A DNA stretch of 64,000 nucleotides from Toxonevra muliebris (Eukaryota > Arthropoda > Insecta > Diptera > Pallopteridae). Of this stretch, positions 1-12,093 are shown piece by piece. Each line of letters opens with the position of its first letter. Position 1 is the first letter of the stretch. The notes beneath the pieces were generated by a model. That model did no database searches, was not told the origin of the DNA, and was given only the letters and a program-made list of their open reading frames with translations. Both the position numbers and the translations under genes were made by a program. The stretch lies in the NCBI GenBank assembly GCA_963691655.1, contig OY829327.1:69266079-69330078 (forward strand), given 5' to 3'.

Positions 1-296
1 ACTTTTATGGAGAACATACCCCTGGCATAGTTTTACGGTTGACTTTGCTGACGACGTTGATGGCAACGACAACGGCGACGACGATGAGAATAGCGACAAT
101 GAAATGAAACACAAAACTATGAAAGTGCCAAAGGAAATCTAAGTGAAACGAAAAGAAAAGAAGAAATAAAAAACGCTCAAACATTTTAATAGGTAAATAA
201 ACCAAGTCAAAAAAACATTTGCAGTGGTGAAGGGGAATGGCGCAACTAAATATTGAATCAAAAACAAAGTAGTCAATCAGTAGTTCAAACCTATTA

Positions 297-1500
297 CAGT
301 GCACTATAGGAAATTTTACCCAATTTGCTGGCCAAAATTCTAAAAATGGAGGTATCGATTTGAAACTTGGTCCAGAAGTTTGTTAGATGATGGGGACGCC
401 CTCACATAAAAATAAGATTACCACGCCCATTTATTCTATAAGGGTGTGATATGAAGTGCTATAAAATTTGGTATGAGATAGCGAAAAAAATGTAAGGAAT
501 CATCTCAGCAGAACGATTTTTGACATGAGCCATTCTTAGATCGTGAAATGAAAAAATATTAAAACCGGCGTGATCTGTGAACTGCAACGCCCATCTCTCA
601 TACAACAGAAAAACTAAAATAGCTCCAAAATCCGTTGCAGTCAAGATATCAAAATAAAAATCATAAAAAACAGTTTTGACTGTTTTAACAATTTGTACTG
701 TTTCATATTTTTTTTTTGTTTTTTTTTTGTTATTTAGCTAAGAAATTATTTATTTTACATTTTTATATACTAGAATGTATCGCACTGCTTCGCAAGATAG
801 ACTAATTCCTCTAATTTTATTTTAATATGCTAATGAAATATTTATGAATAGAAATTAAGAAAAAATTTCTAATATCGACTCGTCAAAAAGAATATTTTTT
901 TCCGCAGTCGCCAAACAACAAAGTAATCATAGTTGGGTATTCGGTAGTTGTCTGAGAAAAAATGGAATTTTTCAAAAAATGCAAAAAATCGCAGAGCGGA
1001 ATGTAGTAATCTAACACTTAACTGAATGTCCTAAACAATCCTGATGATTTTATTTCAAGCAAACCTAAGCAATTTTTTAAAAGACCAAATAAACTTCCAC
1101 TTTAAAATTACACCATTTCAGTATAAGGTCACTTCAATAATATGGATTTATTTACCATAAGTAATAAATTGACCAAATTTTTTTAATTGATAATGATCTG
1201 CTTACTATCATTATTTGTCTCCATTTTTTATTTTTTTAAATTGTAATTTTGTTTTAAAATAAACGTACTTAAACTTTGTTCACAGTTTATTACTCTCAAA
1301 TGTTATTTGCTAACTTATTGAGAAGCAACATATTTTACAGCTGCTCGAGCAACGGTAAATCGATTTACATAAAAACAAAAATTACAATTATTAGCTTTGT
1401 TGTATTGGCTTTATGAAAAAATAAAAAAATATTAATTTCGGGCAGGTCGGAAAATTGAATTTTGGCCAGCGAATTGGGTAAAATTTTCTATAGAGCAGTG
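297..1500. mobile_element. Non-autonomous DNA transposon with about 40-bp terminal inverted repeats
   Basis: The left end (ctatag, aaattttaccc, aatttgctggccaaaattc, 305-340) is repeated in reverse complement at 1455-1495 with a few mismatches. The outermost bases, cagtgcac on the left and cactgctc on the right, resemble hAT termini. I could not find a matching 8-bp target duplication, so the superfamily is uncertain. The interior is AT-rich with no transposase reading frame. Confidence 0.55.
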
Positions 1501-1864
1501 GAGTACGGTTAAGTTAAAACTAAAAAAAACTTTGCAAATCACATAATATGCGAGCTTAAAAAGCAATACATTTTACACAAGTTTCTTTGATGGTATATAT
1601 TCTCGAGATTCCCTTGAATGGCAGTTGATATTCATCAATGGTCAAACTACTGTATTTTTTTGTTTTTTTACTTTGATCTACCAAGTTTTTTTTTCAAAAA
1701 TGAAATCCCAGAAGAATGCCACAAAATATTTAACTATTAGAAATATTCATAGAAGCGCAGAAGTTGTTTTGCATTTTTAATTTGTTTTAAATTTTATATT
1801 TTTAAATAATATATTTAATATTCTTAAAACAAAATAAAATTATTATTGAAGTGTGATAAGAATG

Positions 1865-2348
1865 ATATGAGCCGTTGCGTGCAAAAGTGGTGTTAGTCAA
1901 AATCAGATTTGAGTAGAAGTGCTGTGTAAAAAAGGGCTCTTATAAAATTAGTTTTCCCGATTTAGGGCAGCTTTAAAGTACACATCGCTCATTTACTAAA
2001 AGACTGTCATAAGTCAAAAAAATACGAGTTTTGAGTTAATGATGCAGAATTATTCATTATGTCACACTTCATATTGCGTAAAAATTTCATATTAATATCT
2101 TTTATACTCTGCGCGTGAGAGTTATAAGATTTCTTCTTTTTTCTGCAAAATGGGAGTCAATTGAAAACTTTAAACGCGTTATCTGCAAAATCGTGTTTTT
2201 TGAGTTATGGCAGTTTTTTAGTAAATGAGCGATATGTTCAACCTAGATGTACACCTTTTTTGAAGGAAACTAAAACTATTACCTGAAGCTAAAAATTCCA
2301 ATAATAAAAAAAACTGACTTACACCGTTTTTGCACGCAACAAGTCATA
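1865..2348. mobile_element. Foldback-type element with two-part inverted repeats
   Basis: The outer arms 1865-1899 and 2314-2348 share gttgcgtgcaaaa and ggtgt.agtca in inverted orientation. Inner arms, about 1975-2035 and 2190-2245, share catcgctcatttactaaaa and then ctg.cataa.tcaaaaaa. Between the arms are about 150 bp of unique AT-rich sequence. This nested arrangement is typical of foldback elements or long-TIR MITEs. There is no coding sequence. Confidence 0.65.
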
Positions 2349-2654
2349 TGTCACTGACTGACAAAAAAAAATTATTAACTTTAAACAATTCGTTGCCGAA
2401 AAAATAAATTTTAAACAAATCTCTGCGGCAAAGTTTAATTGCTTATAACAAATTAACAAATAAACAGTTTGAATTAAAATTTATGTGACATATTTTTCTC
2501 CACTAGAACTTTGTTTTAGCAAATTTTCGTTGAATAACTCCGAACCTTGGTAAATTTAGTATACATTTTAGAAAGCCTTACCCATATACAAACTCGCTTT
2601 CATGTTCGAGAATAATTTAGTTATTTTTTCACCTAGATCGGAGTACAAGATAAT

Positions 2655-2945
2655 AACGCTGTACAACGGCCAAAAAAAATCAAGAGTTTTGAAAGTGGTT
2701 CTTATATATTTCTAACTAAAAAATTGTTTGTAGATTTTTAAACAAAATAAAAATCTACATTAAACAAAATAAAAATCTACAAATAATATTTTTTATGTAC
2801 GATTTTTTTTCAACCCGTTGTAAAGTAACTGAACGATATAGAGAAAAACTGAAAACGCCATCGTGTTCAGCGTACTCGAATTATATAAGATCCACTTTCA
2901 AAACTCTTGAGCTTTTTTTTTTTTTTGGTAAATTTCGTTGTGCAG
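2655..2945. mobile_element. Inverted-repeat element containing a short tandem duplication
   Basis: The left arm (gtacaacggc, poly-A, then caagagttttgaaagtgg and tcttatata, 2660-2708) returns inverted at 2885-2945. In the loop the unit taaacaaaataaaaatctac occurs twice in tandem (about 2739-2780), and its 5' edge also pairs with the inverted copy tttgtagattttta. It is probably a MITE or foldback remnant. The ends and target duplication are not resolved. Confidence 0.5.
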
Positions 2946-3388
2946 TATAATTTTTTCTTTCTATTACAATTCACTTCTCGCATAAATAATTATTTCGTAT
3001 GATTTCCAAGAAAATTCCACAGACGCTAGGAGACGAATGAATGAGCTAACATTGTTCCCTTGAACAAACTATTACGAATGGCAGAAAAGATGATCGATGG
3101 CGAACCATTTTCGCGTTACCTTAGCACTGCCTATAGGCAGTCTTGCTGGTTGGAGAGTTAGGAGTGCTTCGTGTTAAGCGTTCTCTACTGTATATATTTA
3201 CACATCCGTAACTCTCCAAAACGTTTAAATTTAGAATTTTAATTTTTCTATTAAGAAATTATAATGCGAGCCGATTCAAAACCTTCAGCTCTCATTGAAT
3301 TTCACATTTGCTCAAATTTATTTAGAAATACTGGCTACGATTAGTGACTATCGCATTATTTTATTGTTGTATTCCCCTAAACGTTTAA

Positions 3389-4101
3389 GGATGTAGTCTG
3401 GTGTTTCGGCCTAATTTTCAAGGTTATTTCGGGAATTTTTTATTATAACAAAATAAAATACAATCATTTCAATTATTTTTATATGTTATTATTGACATCT
3501 TTAACTGGACAAAAAAAAAATTTTAGAGCTTATTTTACAATATTTTTTTAGTGCTTTTTACGTCCAAAGAGGACACCTAAAAAAAAAGGTGTGTGGCTGG
3601 CCCGGGTGACAACGGCACTTGAAGTCATTTGAGACAAAAAATTTAAATAGGATATTATTCTGTAGACTTGTCATTTTGTCTTTTTATTAAAAAATAACGA
3701 AGAAGCAGACTTCTAAAAACAAATTTTCAAAAATCGCGTTTTTTTTTTTTTTGAAAATCGGAATAAAAAATAGGAAATAATGATTAAAAATAAACAATTC
3801 TACTACCTGCGAGAGCCATTGGCTTGTAGAATAACCGATTAAAATTTCAGCCCAATCGGCTTTATAGAATTTCTTTAAACATGTGGGTCGGTCCAAAAAA
3901 CGTTGTTTCGAGAAAAACGCTTTCAAAGTTTTAACAACACATACAGTTTAACAAACCGGCGCTCTCGACTATGTGCTATAATTTCGTTAATATTTTGAAT
4001 TGTGGTCTGAAAGTTTTTCAATATACTCTCAATATGTTGTACTTTCAAAACACATAATAAAAAAAAATAGATTTGTGAAACTCGAACACCAGACTACATC
4101 T
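3389..4101. mobile_element. TTAA-flanked non-autonomous DNA transposon, about 0.7 kb
   Basis: TTAA occurs at 3385-3388 and 4102-4105. Immediately inside each TTAA is an inverted repeat, (g/a)gatgtagtctggtgtt. TTAA target duplication is characteristic of the piggyBac superfamily, although the ends do not begin with the usual CCC. The interior has a minus-strand frame of 79 codons (3687-3926) that resembles nothing I know. Confidence 0.6.
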
Positions 4102-6920
4102 TTAAGGGAGCCGAAAACATCTTTTATTATTATATGTAGTTTCAGTTGATACCAAAGCCAGGGAATCTGAAATGGAAAGTCAATTGTATCCCAGTTGGTT
4201 GTATGGTTGCATACTTCAAACAATTTAATCTTTCTGAATTTGAACTAAACTTGGTCTTTACAACTCTAGTAACTAAAAAAGTTACTTAACCTTATTTCAA
4301 AAACATTTTTCATATCCGCAGTTGCTAATGAAGGCTTTGAATGGTTAAAGTTTCAACTCAGTTCCATATGCCAGTCATTTAGGAATGGAGAGCGATGCTC
4401 ATTATACTTAGCAACTTAGTTTTTCAATTTTTCGATATTAAATTTATTTATAGAATATATGTACTGAATTTTAAATTTGCAACCAAAAGTTATAAGCCAT
4501 TGAGGATAAAAGAAATGTGTAATTATAAATTTCATTGGTAATAAACCACACAAAATTTTGGAAAAATCTGTGATTTTCGTGAATCAGAATGAAAATTTTT
4601 GCATTAAATTAAATTAAATTTATTTTCGTATGAAATCTATTTTTGTGTTAATACAGAAACGAAAATCTATAAAACAGAAAATATAAAGACCGAATACGAT
4701 TAGAGAGCGCATGCACACAAACGCACACATTGACACGCATATTCCAAAACCTCAATAAATTTGTGTATTTTGGTGCTGCCGTTACTGCTAAATAATAATA
4801 AATAATAATAGGAGGTGGAAAGAAAAATAAAATCAGAAGTAATAATGGTAGCAGCATATGTGTTGAAAATAAAATTAAAATTAGACTTCGAAGCAGTTTA
4901 AAAATAAATACAATAGCAAACACAATTTCGAAGTCTGTGAAAAGGCCTCAGAAGCACAACTCAAATGAACTCAGTTTTTTGTTATTGATTACGCCTCTAG
5001 AATTCAATAACATAAATACACATGTATATGTATATATGCATGTATGTATATATATGTGCGTGTGTGCGTGTGTAGTTTATATATTCTCATAAAAATAGTG
5101 ACTATTTTTAAACGTATCCTTGTATTATGTTTGAGCGCAGGCACCGGGGCCCTGTGCTTTGGTATGTGTGTATGCGCGCGTATATTTATTCAAATGTTGC
5201 TCATACGCACAGTTGCACACTTCAGTCCCAAACATTTTAAAGGCTCGCCCTCAATTATTTAAAGGCTTTTGACATTAAGCAACCATCATGATGATGATGG
5301 CGGCGAGGGTGGAATGGTTGTGGGAAAGTGGCGTTTCTGATTACTGTGCGAAAAAAGAACGCGATTTAATTAATTTTGTCCTGCATTCGTGCTGCTACTA
5401 TGTGGGAAGGAGTTGTTTACACGGCAGGTAATTTATTTACAGTAGAGCAGCTCGAATAGCATTAACTCTTTGGGAATTAACAATTTCCCTGTTTTGTTGT
5501 AGTTGCTGTTGCTGTTTGAATAGCGAAATGAATATTTAATTTTAAAATGATATTAACGTGGCGTCTGTGGTTACTTAATTAATTTTCATATGAGAACGCA
5601 TCATCTACTCTCGTTTATTGCGTGTAGTAATATAAACTATTTAATAATTGTTAGTAGTTTTTTTTACTTCTACATACATATATTTCGGAGGTTGTGACAT
5701 AGTGTAATATGCCATTAAATTTTTAACTAATAGCAATAACTTTTTTAATTTTAAAAAGAAATTTTTAGGAATCATGGCCACAAGTGGCTGCGTGTTTACT
5801 GGCATTTTAGACAACTAGGCTGTGTCATTTTAAGCAATATATATTTTGGAGTTTTGTCAATTCACGCTCTGAGAGTGTTATTCGCAGTATATACGGATTT
5901 GATCGCAGCAAGCATTTTTTTATTATTCAGATATCTTAAAGTATTAAATCAGATGGGTTTGAAGCTTTCTCTTTCGAATGTTGTTCAGCATTTTTCCCTG
6001 ACATAGTAGTTAATAAAAAAAATCTAGATTGATGGGCATTTTATTTTTTTTATATAAAATAAATAAAATTAAGTTACTTATATAATTAATAATAAAGAAA
6101 AATAAATCTTATTAATCGTTTATTAATTCTAAATTTAGACAACAATTTTATAGTTAACTCTGCTCAAAGTCAATGTTCTATTTTTGATTAAAATTTTATA
6201 TAGCCTTTGAAAAACATAGATTTTGCATATAGTATATTTTAACAATAATGTATTCATACTATAAAACTCATTTACTTATTCTTTTACATTATATATTTAA
6301 CGTTCTAAAGCATTGAAGTTTTAAGCTATTCAATTCCTTGTAGAATTTTTTAAGTATTAAATTATTGCATAATTATTCTGAAGACGTATTTATTTAAATA
6401 ATATTATATTATGAAATTAATATCAATAAATAAATTGTAAGCTTATATTTAATTTCAAAATTCCAACCATATTCTATTTCAAGAATTACGAAATTAATTT
6501 TCAAAAAAAAAAAAAAAACGGAAATCCTACAAATTCTCCACAATTTCAAATCAAAAGAAATCAATTTTAATTTTTAATGTAAAATATTAAAAAAAGGAAC
6601 AAATGCATAAAATATACACGCACACATAAACAAATAGAAGAACAAACCACTAATGCACACATACCTTCACCATTAAAATACACGGCCACACGCACAAATA
6701 AACACTCACTCACACACACATACTACTTGCACCCGAAGTTGCAGTACATTCAATACTTGCAAAATCAAAATAAATTTGATGAGAATTAAATGTGATTACT
6801 AATTTTTCAAATTAATTTCTTTTCTTTATTTTTTTTGTATGTGTATGTTCCCTTCATTGAAAATCTCCCACCTCCTTCTCGATAACCGATAACAAATAAT
6901 GAAATGATAATGAACGGCAG

Positions 6921-7012
6921 GTAATATTGGTGGTGGTATTCGTGGTGGTGTTGGTGGTGGTGGCGGTGTACATTCCGTACTTTCGCCAGACGATATACAA
7001 ATACATGCAAAT
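6921..7012 (+). CDS. Possible additional upstream Rim exon (Gly-rich)
   Basis: After an acceptor at 6919-6920 (acggcag) a 92-base segment reads G-NIGGGIRGGV, five more glycines, then VHSVLSPDDIQIHAN, and ends at a good donor (aat|gtaaga, 7013). The base composition and codons differ sharply from the surrounding AT-rich intron, and both splice signals are present. Against it: it would end in phase 0, while the next recognised exon at 12094 needs one base from its predecessor. Another exon must therefore lie between them, or this exon is alternative or not real. The gene identity is assumed from position. Confidence 0.45.
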
Positions 7013-7536
7013 GTAAGAAATTAAACGAATTATAAAACTTCTACCATTTTTCTTTCTTTGAGTGTTTTACTTTCAACTTCTATTGACATTTTATGCTTAA
7101 ACTAATAAAAAAAACAAAAAATTATACCAACACAATCGCAATTTTCTTGGAATGTAAATTCAAAAGTGTTTCTTCTTCTTTATCTTTTTCTTACTTTTCA
7201 TTTTTAAAAACTGCACAAAATTTTTTCACAACTTATTTCAATGCAATTATATTTTAAGTTCGTTATTTTATTACAACAAAACAAAAAATAATATTAATTA
7301 ATATAAAATGCTTTTTATTATTGTGTATTTATGGAAATGTGATTTATGTGTGCGTGATATCTTTGGAGTTTTATAAATAAATAACTACAACAACAACAAC
7401 AATTACAACTACAACAACATTTTTGAACAATGCTCTCAAGCATTAACTGATTTCACTATGAATTATTAACAATCAATCTCCATTCAATCAATCAATTTAC
7501 ACTTCCTTCTTTCCTCACTTTCTCTCTGTATCTTTA

Positions 7537-7537
<1 letters not shown>

Positions 7538-7563
<26 letters not shown>
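7538..7563. repeat. (TC)n microsatellite
   Basis: Uninterrupted TC dinucleotides. Similar runs occur at 13261-13280 and 51449-51470. Confidence 0.95.
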
Positions 7564-7567
<4 letters not shown>

Positions 7568-10504
7568 CTACCTATATCTTTAACTTACATATTACTATCT
7601 CACTCATTTTGTCTGTGAAAATATGTACAATCCATTTTTTGTATTATTTTATTTTATTTTTAAACATATTTTCTTATTGTATAATATTGATATGAAAACG
7701 TGGAAAATTTGCATGGATATTGTAACGCTGCTTTTTATCAAACTACATATTTATATCTTAAAAAATCTGTTACACAATTTAGGTAATTTTTATGTCACAT
7801 AATTTAAACATAGAAAATATTTAAGAGTTCATTTAGAATACCTACAAGAAACTGACACTAATACGAGCACATGCTTATTTCAACATAATTTTTCTTTTCC
7901 TTTTCAATATTATTTATTTTTATTTTTAGAAGATCGAAATTTTGTTTATTAATATCACTATGCGACAAATTTTAACTTCCACTGTCGTGAAGTTTTCATA
8001 TGGAAAGCTGAAATTTTCTGGATTAGCAAAATTAAATGACTTTTTTCACCATTGAAGTTTGAGTGATTTAAAAATAATATTAAACTATCACGGTTTTATC
8101 CGATTTTTGTCATCACTAGCTCACTTCAAAGGAAATTAAAGTTGGAAAATGAGTTAACCTAGATATGACTATTGTGCTATATGTAGTACAGTTCACAAAT
8201 GATTGACTTTGATTATATGAAAGTAAATGCAATCAAAGTCAAAACCTTCTCAAGTTACTACGTATGGGCTATTGGACATATCTGGGTTAATGCCCACCAT
8301 TTTTTTTTCTCAGCCACAGGGCGAGTCATTCTTCACCATGAGAAACATTTATATATATATTTATATTTAAGAAATAAACAAAATAAATTTTTTAACAGCT
8401 AACAAAATTAATTCTTTATGTACTAGTTAGTAAACAAATTTTCTTATATGGTACCAAAAAGCCAATTAGGCATGGGAGCTTCTTACCAAATCAAGAATAT
8501 ACTTTGCTGAGTAAGTAATTTGGGGAGGGGGTCCCCAGAAAATGTATATGGACGGGGAAAAACATAAATTAGAAAATTTTAAACATGCCTCTATCGCTTA
8601 ACAATCCTTCTTGCCGAATTAATTTTTATAAAATTTTACTATTGTATATTGTCCATATTTGCGAACTGACCCAGAACGAGTCGTTGTTTCAAAAAAAAAA
8701 AAAAAATTAAAAATCTCACAAAGTCATTGTCGACGCAATTAATTTGTCGAAATTTTAAAGGCGTAATTTTCTGAAAAAATCCTGAGCTGTGAATGCGGAA
8801 TTTAAAATTCGATTTCCGTCCATTTCTAAGTCAAAAACAGCTTGAATGTTTTTTCGCCAAATTTCTTCTTAATTTGAAGCGTTGAAAACGTTATTAACTG
8901 CTTCTATCTTTTCATACGATTCAATGACATACATAGATTCGACTTCTGCAGTTCTTTGTTTAACCCAGTGGATTGAATTCGGAATTCCGCCCGTAGGTAT
9001 AGATATACACCATAACCAAAATTAGCTGCCGGAACTATTCAGAAGAACTCTTCTTTAATAGCATTTTATGGAATTTTTGTACCGCTGAATTAGCTATTTA
9101 GCTTTTCCAGTTATAGTGAATTGTTTTGTATTTAATTTCTGTGTGAGTTGCCCCAAGAGAAAAGTTTATCAATAAAATATATTATAAATCAGTGATTTAG
9201 TTGTAATAATTTGTGTAGAACGTACGACGCATCTCAATATATCTAATTTCCTGCTCAGTGAAAGCCAATCTGTGCATATGTAAAAAGTTCATTTTTGCGT
9301 TTTTGTTTCAAGTTGTAGCTATGCCCACTTTTTCTCCTCAATACTGAACTTCCTGAAATTCCTAATTAGTATGGGACTTCAAATTTCATATTTTTAAGTG
9401 TTGGGGTTAAGGCTGTCCGTTGACTTATAAATAGATTGCATCTTAAAATTACTAGTATCTTCACCAAAAAACAATTGGCAAGTAAATCTTTCTTTTGTAA
9501 CAAAAGCAAGGCCCTAGAACAGCAAATAAGTCCGCACTTGACATCCCATTACTATATTCCCGTAGTATAACAGAACCAAGTAACTACTAATAACTTGGGT
9601 CAGTTGTTCTTTCTTTCTTGAAATCTTGAATTAAAAATCCATTAAGAACTTTTCCCCATTTTTCGTATCTATTTTCAAAGTGCTTTAACTTAGAGATAGG
9701 AAATATATCGATGCTAGTCGATAATTATAATTTTTTATGCCACTCGCTGCAACATTGCCATTCAATCAAGTCTCTTTCTTTTTCTTAGGCGTTTTGCCTG
9801 ATGGTATTTTATTTATTTTTTGGGTTGATTGAGCCTTTGTTTCAGCAGATGTACGGCCAATCCTTTATCCTCAGATCCCAACGCTTGCTCTCTCAGTTTC
9901 TGCTCATGTTTACGGTCGCTGCTTTCATTTTACATTCTGACTTATTATTTTTCACAATAAGTCAAGCCGAAAAATTAAGAATAATTTCGTTTGCCTTCAA
10001 GCGATCGCCCATTTGCACAATTATTTTGAGGAAGATATTGTGCCTCAGGAAAAGTGACATTATGGCATTTTTGACCACCAAATCTGTCTGCAGAAGATTT
10101 AAAAGCAGGTATTTATGTATCGATATTTGTGGACATGCTCCTCGACCGATATTTCTCATCCCTACTTTAAATTGAAAAATAAGAAACATGAAAATGCCTG
10201 AAAAAAATTAAAAAAGGTTACACCAAAATTTAATTTTCCACATTTTTCAAAAAAAAACTAGTTACGCAGTAGGGACAAAAAAAACGTTTGAGAGCTAAAC
10301 TTGAAATATCAAAATTTTAAAGTGCAATCTTGAGCGCCGACCACTATATGAGGACCCAGTGTGGATTGTTCTTGTAAAGGATCATAGGAAATAATTGATT
10401 TTCTGCTACTCTTTTGCTGATTCTAGTATCAAGTGAATTCATCCTGCATTCTTCACAGTATATACCTGATTAAATTCAACTTGTGTCAAAAAATTTCGGT
10501 TAAC

Positions 10505-10851
10505 TATAATTAACTTTGGGTGGTCGCCGTAGCCTAGTGGTTAGTGTGTTGGATTGCTAAGCAAAGGTGCCGGGCTCATATCTTTGCACGCTCATAAATC
10601 AAAAATTGAAAATAAAAATATATCTACACGGCACCACCTCTTGAATGGCAAAGCTCCAAAAGTAAAAAAATGCCGATGAAAAGCTTTTCACTTCGGCGTT
10701 CGGATTCGGCATAAACCTGTAGGGGACCTACAGGTTTAAATCGTGTATAAATATAACTCACACAATATGAATGGATGCGAAAAGCTCGGCCTTGGCCTTC
10801 CAGGGGCTGTTGTGTCATAATAGTAGTAGTAGTAGTAGTATAATTAACTTT
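10505..10851 (+). mobile_element. tRNA-derived SINE with perfect 13-bp target site duplication
   Basis: The SINE body is 10518-10838. Its head, gtagcctagtggttagtgtg, fits a Pol III box A, and about 35 bases on is a degenerate box B (ccgggctcatatc). The middle carries cacttcggcgttcggattcg and agctcggcc, and the 3' end is a (tag)n run. The 13-mer tataattaacttt occurs directly before the body (10505-10517) and overlapping the end of the tail (10839-10851), marking target-primed insertion. The tRNA-like head has no matching acceptor stem, so it is not a tRNA gene. Confidence 0.85.
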
Positions 10852-12093
10852 GTTGCGACTCCGTCCACAATTTTGAAAACGATATTATTTGTGGCAAGAA
10901 AGTGTGCAAGATCGCCAAGCACAATGTTTCATGAATAGAGCTTGAGGATGTTTCCATGTTTCACATTGGTGTGAAAAATAATCAGTTCAACTCGTCGAAA
11001 AAGAATTGATGAATTCCAGACATAATTAAGACTACCATTGACTTTTTTGGATTTCTGAATGATGATGCTTTGGTTTTGTCACTACGATAATACAAATGGA
11101 TATAATATGAACAAAATTTTATTTCATTGTGAAACTTTTTTTACGGGTCACTATTATTTATTGTATATAAATAAGCGAAGAGACTTAGAGTTTCATGACG
11201 GATCCTTACCTTGCTTTAGTAAAAAGTAATTCCGCAGCTTGTAAATTACGCAGCCCAATAAATAGAAGTGGTAATCGTAGTGTTATATAGAAACAGGATA
11301 TTGTGGCGAATACGTTTGCTGAAGGAAGTTATAGCTCAGCACTCCATAGTCTTTTCCTATCAACGTAATCAATGAGTAAGCATATAGACTTTAAAAGCTG
11401 TAGGTTTGATATTTTCTGAGACAAATTTTTTTTAAGCAATTACAAAAATTTCTTCTGTTTTTCGTCTGGAGTTACCCACAATTTAAAACAAACCGATACA
11501 GGAATATCTTACCCATATAGAAATCGAAGTAACTTTGCCTCAAACCTCAAATCTTCAGCTCATGAAGTTTATTTATTTACCCATTGGTTACGTTGGCATG
11601 AAATACAGGTATAAAATAAAACTATTGCGTTCTAGACCATAAATTTGTAATGCGGAAACAAGACGGAATTGCGTCACAATAGCCAAGTAGTTCCAATTTG
11701 AAGAGAATGAATGAATTTAACCTATCATTGCTTCTCAGTTAGGTATTTAAGGCCGATATATATGTATACGTATGTATTTATTACATCTTATTTTTTCTAC
11801 AAGGTTTCCCTCATATTTTATTGATAATTTAACATAATAAGTTTAATTTTATAGTTACGCATTTTGTTTTTACGAATTTATAAAATTTCCAACAACAAAT
11901 AATTATCCATCTTAGTGAGTCATATTTGGAAAAACGAAACTAACTATCGTCGAACCTTTGAAGGATTAAATCGCTGAGTGTGTGTGTGTGCGTGTGTGTG
12001 CCCTTTACCTATTGAAAAACAAAACGAAATTAATTATAAATTCATTGAAAATTCCTGCCTTACATAAACAACTTGAAATATTCATTCCTGCAG

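Larger units (their letters stand above)
1..6920. other. Intron or upstream DNA with repeat elements
   Basis: No host exon is recognised here. It holds a TIR-bounded element (297-1500), a foldback element (1865-2348), a second inverted-repeat element (about 2655-2945) and a TTAA-flanked element (3389-4101). From 4200 to 6900 I see only AT-rich sequence with short microsatellites, including AATAAT near 4790-4810 and TG/CA-rich stretches near 4710-4740, 5040-5070 and 6600-6725. The short reading frames of 60-99 codons look random. Confidence 0.6.
7013..12093. other. Intron with SINE and microsatellites
   Basis: AT-rich sequence with a caa/aca run (7385-7420), a TC dinucleotide run (7538-7563) and a SINE insertion at 10518-10838. 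Open frames at 9801-10175 and on the other strand at 9962-10189 overlap and are not recognisable. The stretch 8400-9800 holds nothing I can name. A (TG)n tract near 11980-12000 lies about 95 bases upstream of the acceptor at 12092. Confidence 0.55.

Noticed and set aside
5288..5430. Frame beginning with ATG repeats and reading about 45 codons
   Set aside because: Short, no homology, no convincing splice or promoter signals; the ATG run comes from an atg trinucleotide repeat.
9801..10189. Overlapping open frames of 124 codons (plus) and 75 codons (minus)
   Set aside because: Both are hydrophobic or generic, neither matches a family I know, and no splice signals tie them to Rim. Possibly a transposon remnant.
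10518..10600. tRNA gene
   Set aside because: Box A is good but box B is degenerate and no acceptor stem closes; the sequence continues into a SINE body with a target duplication.
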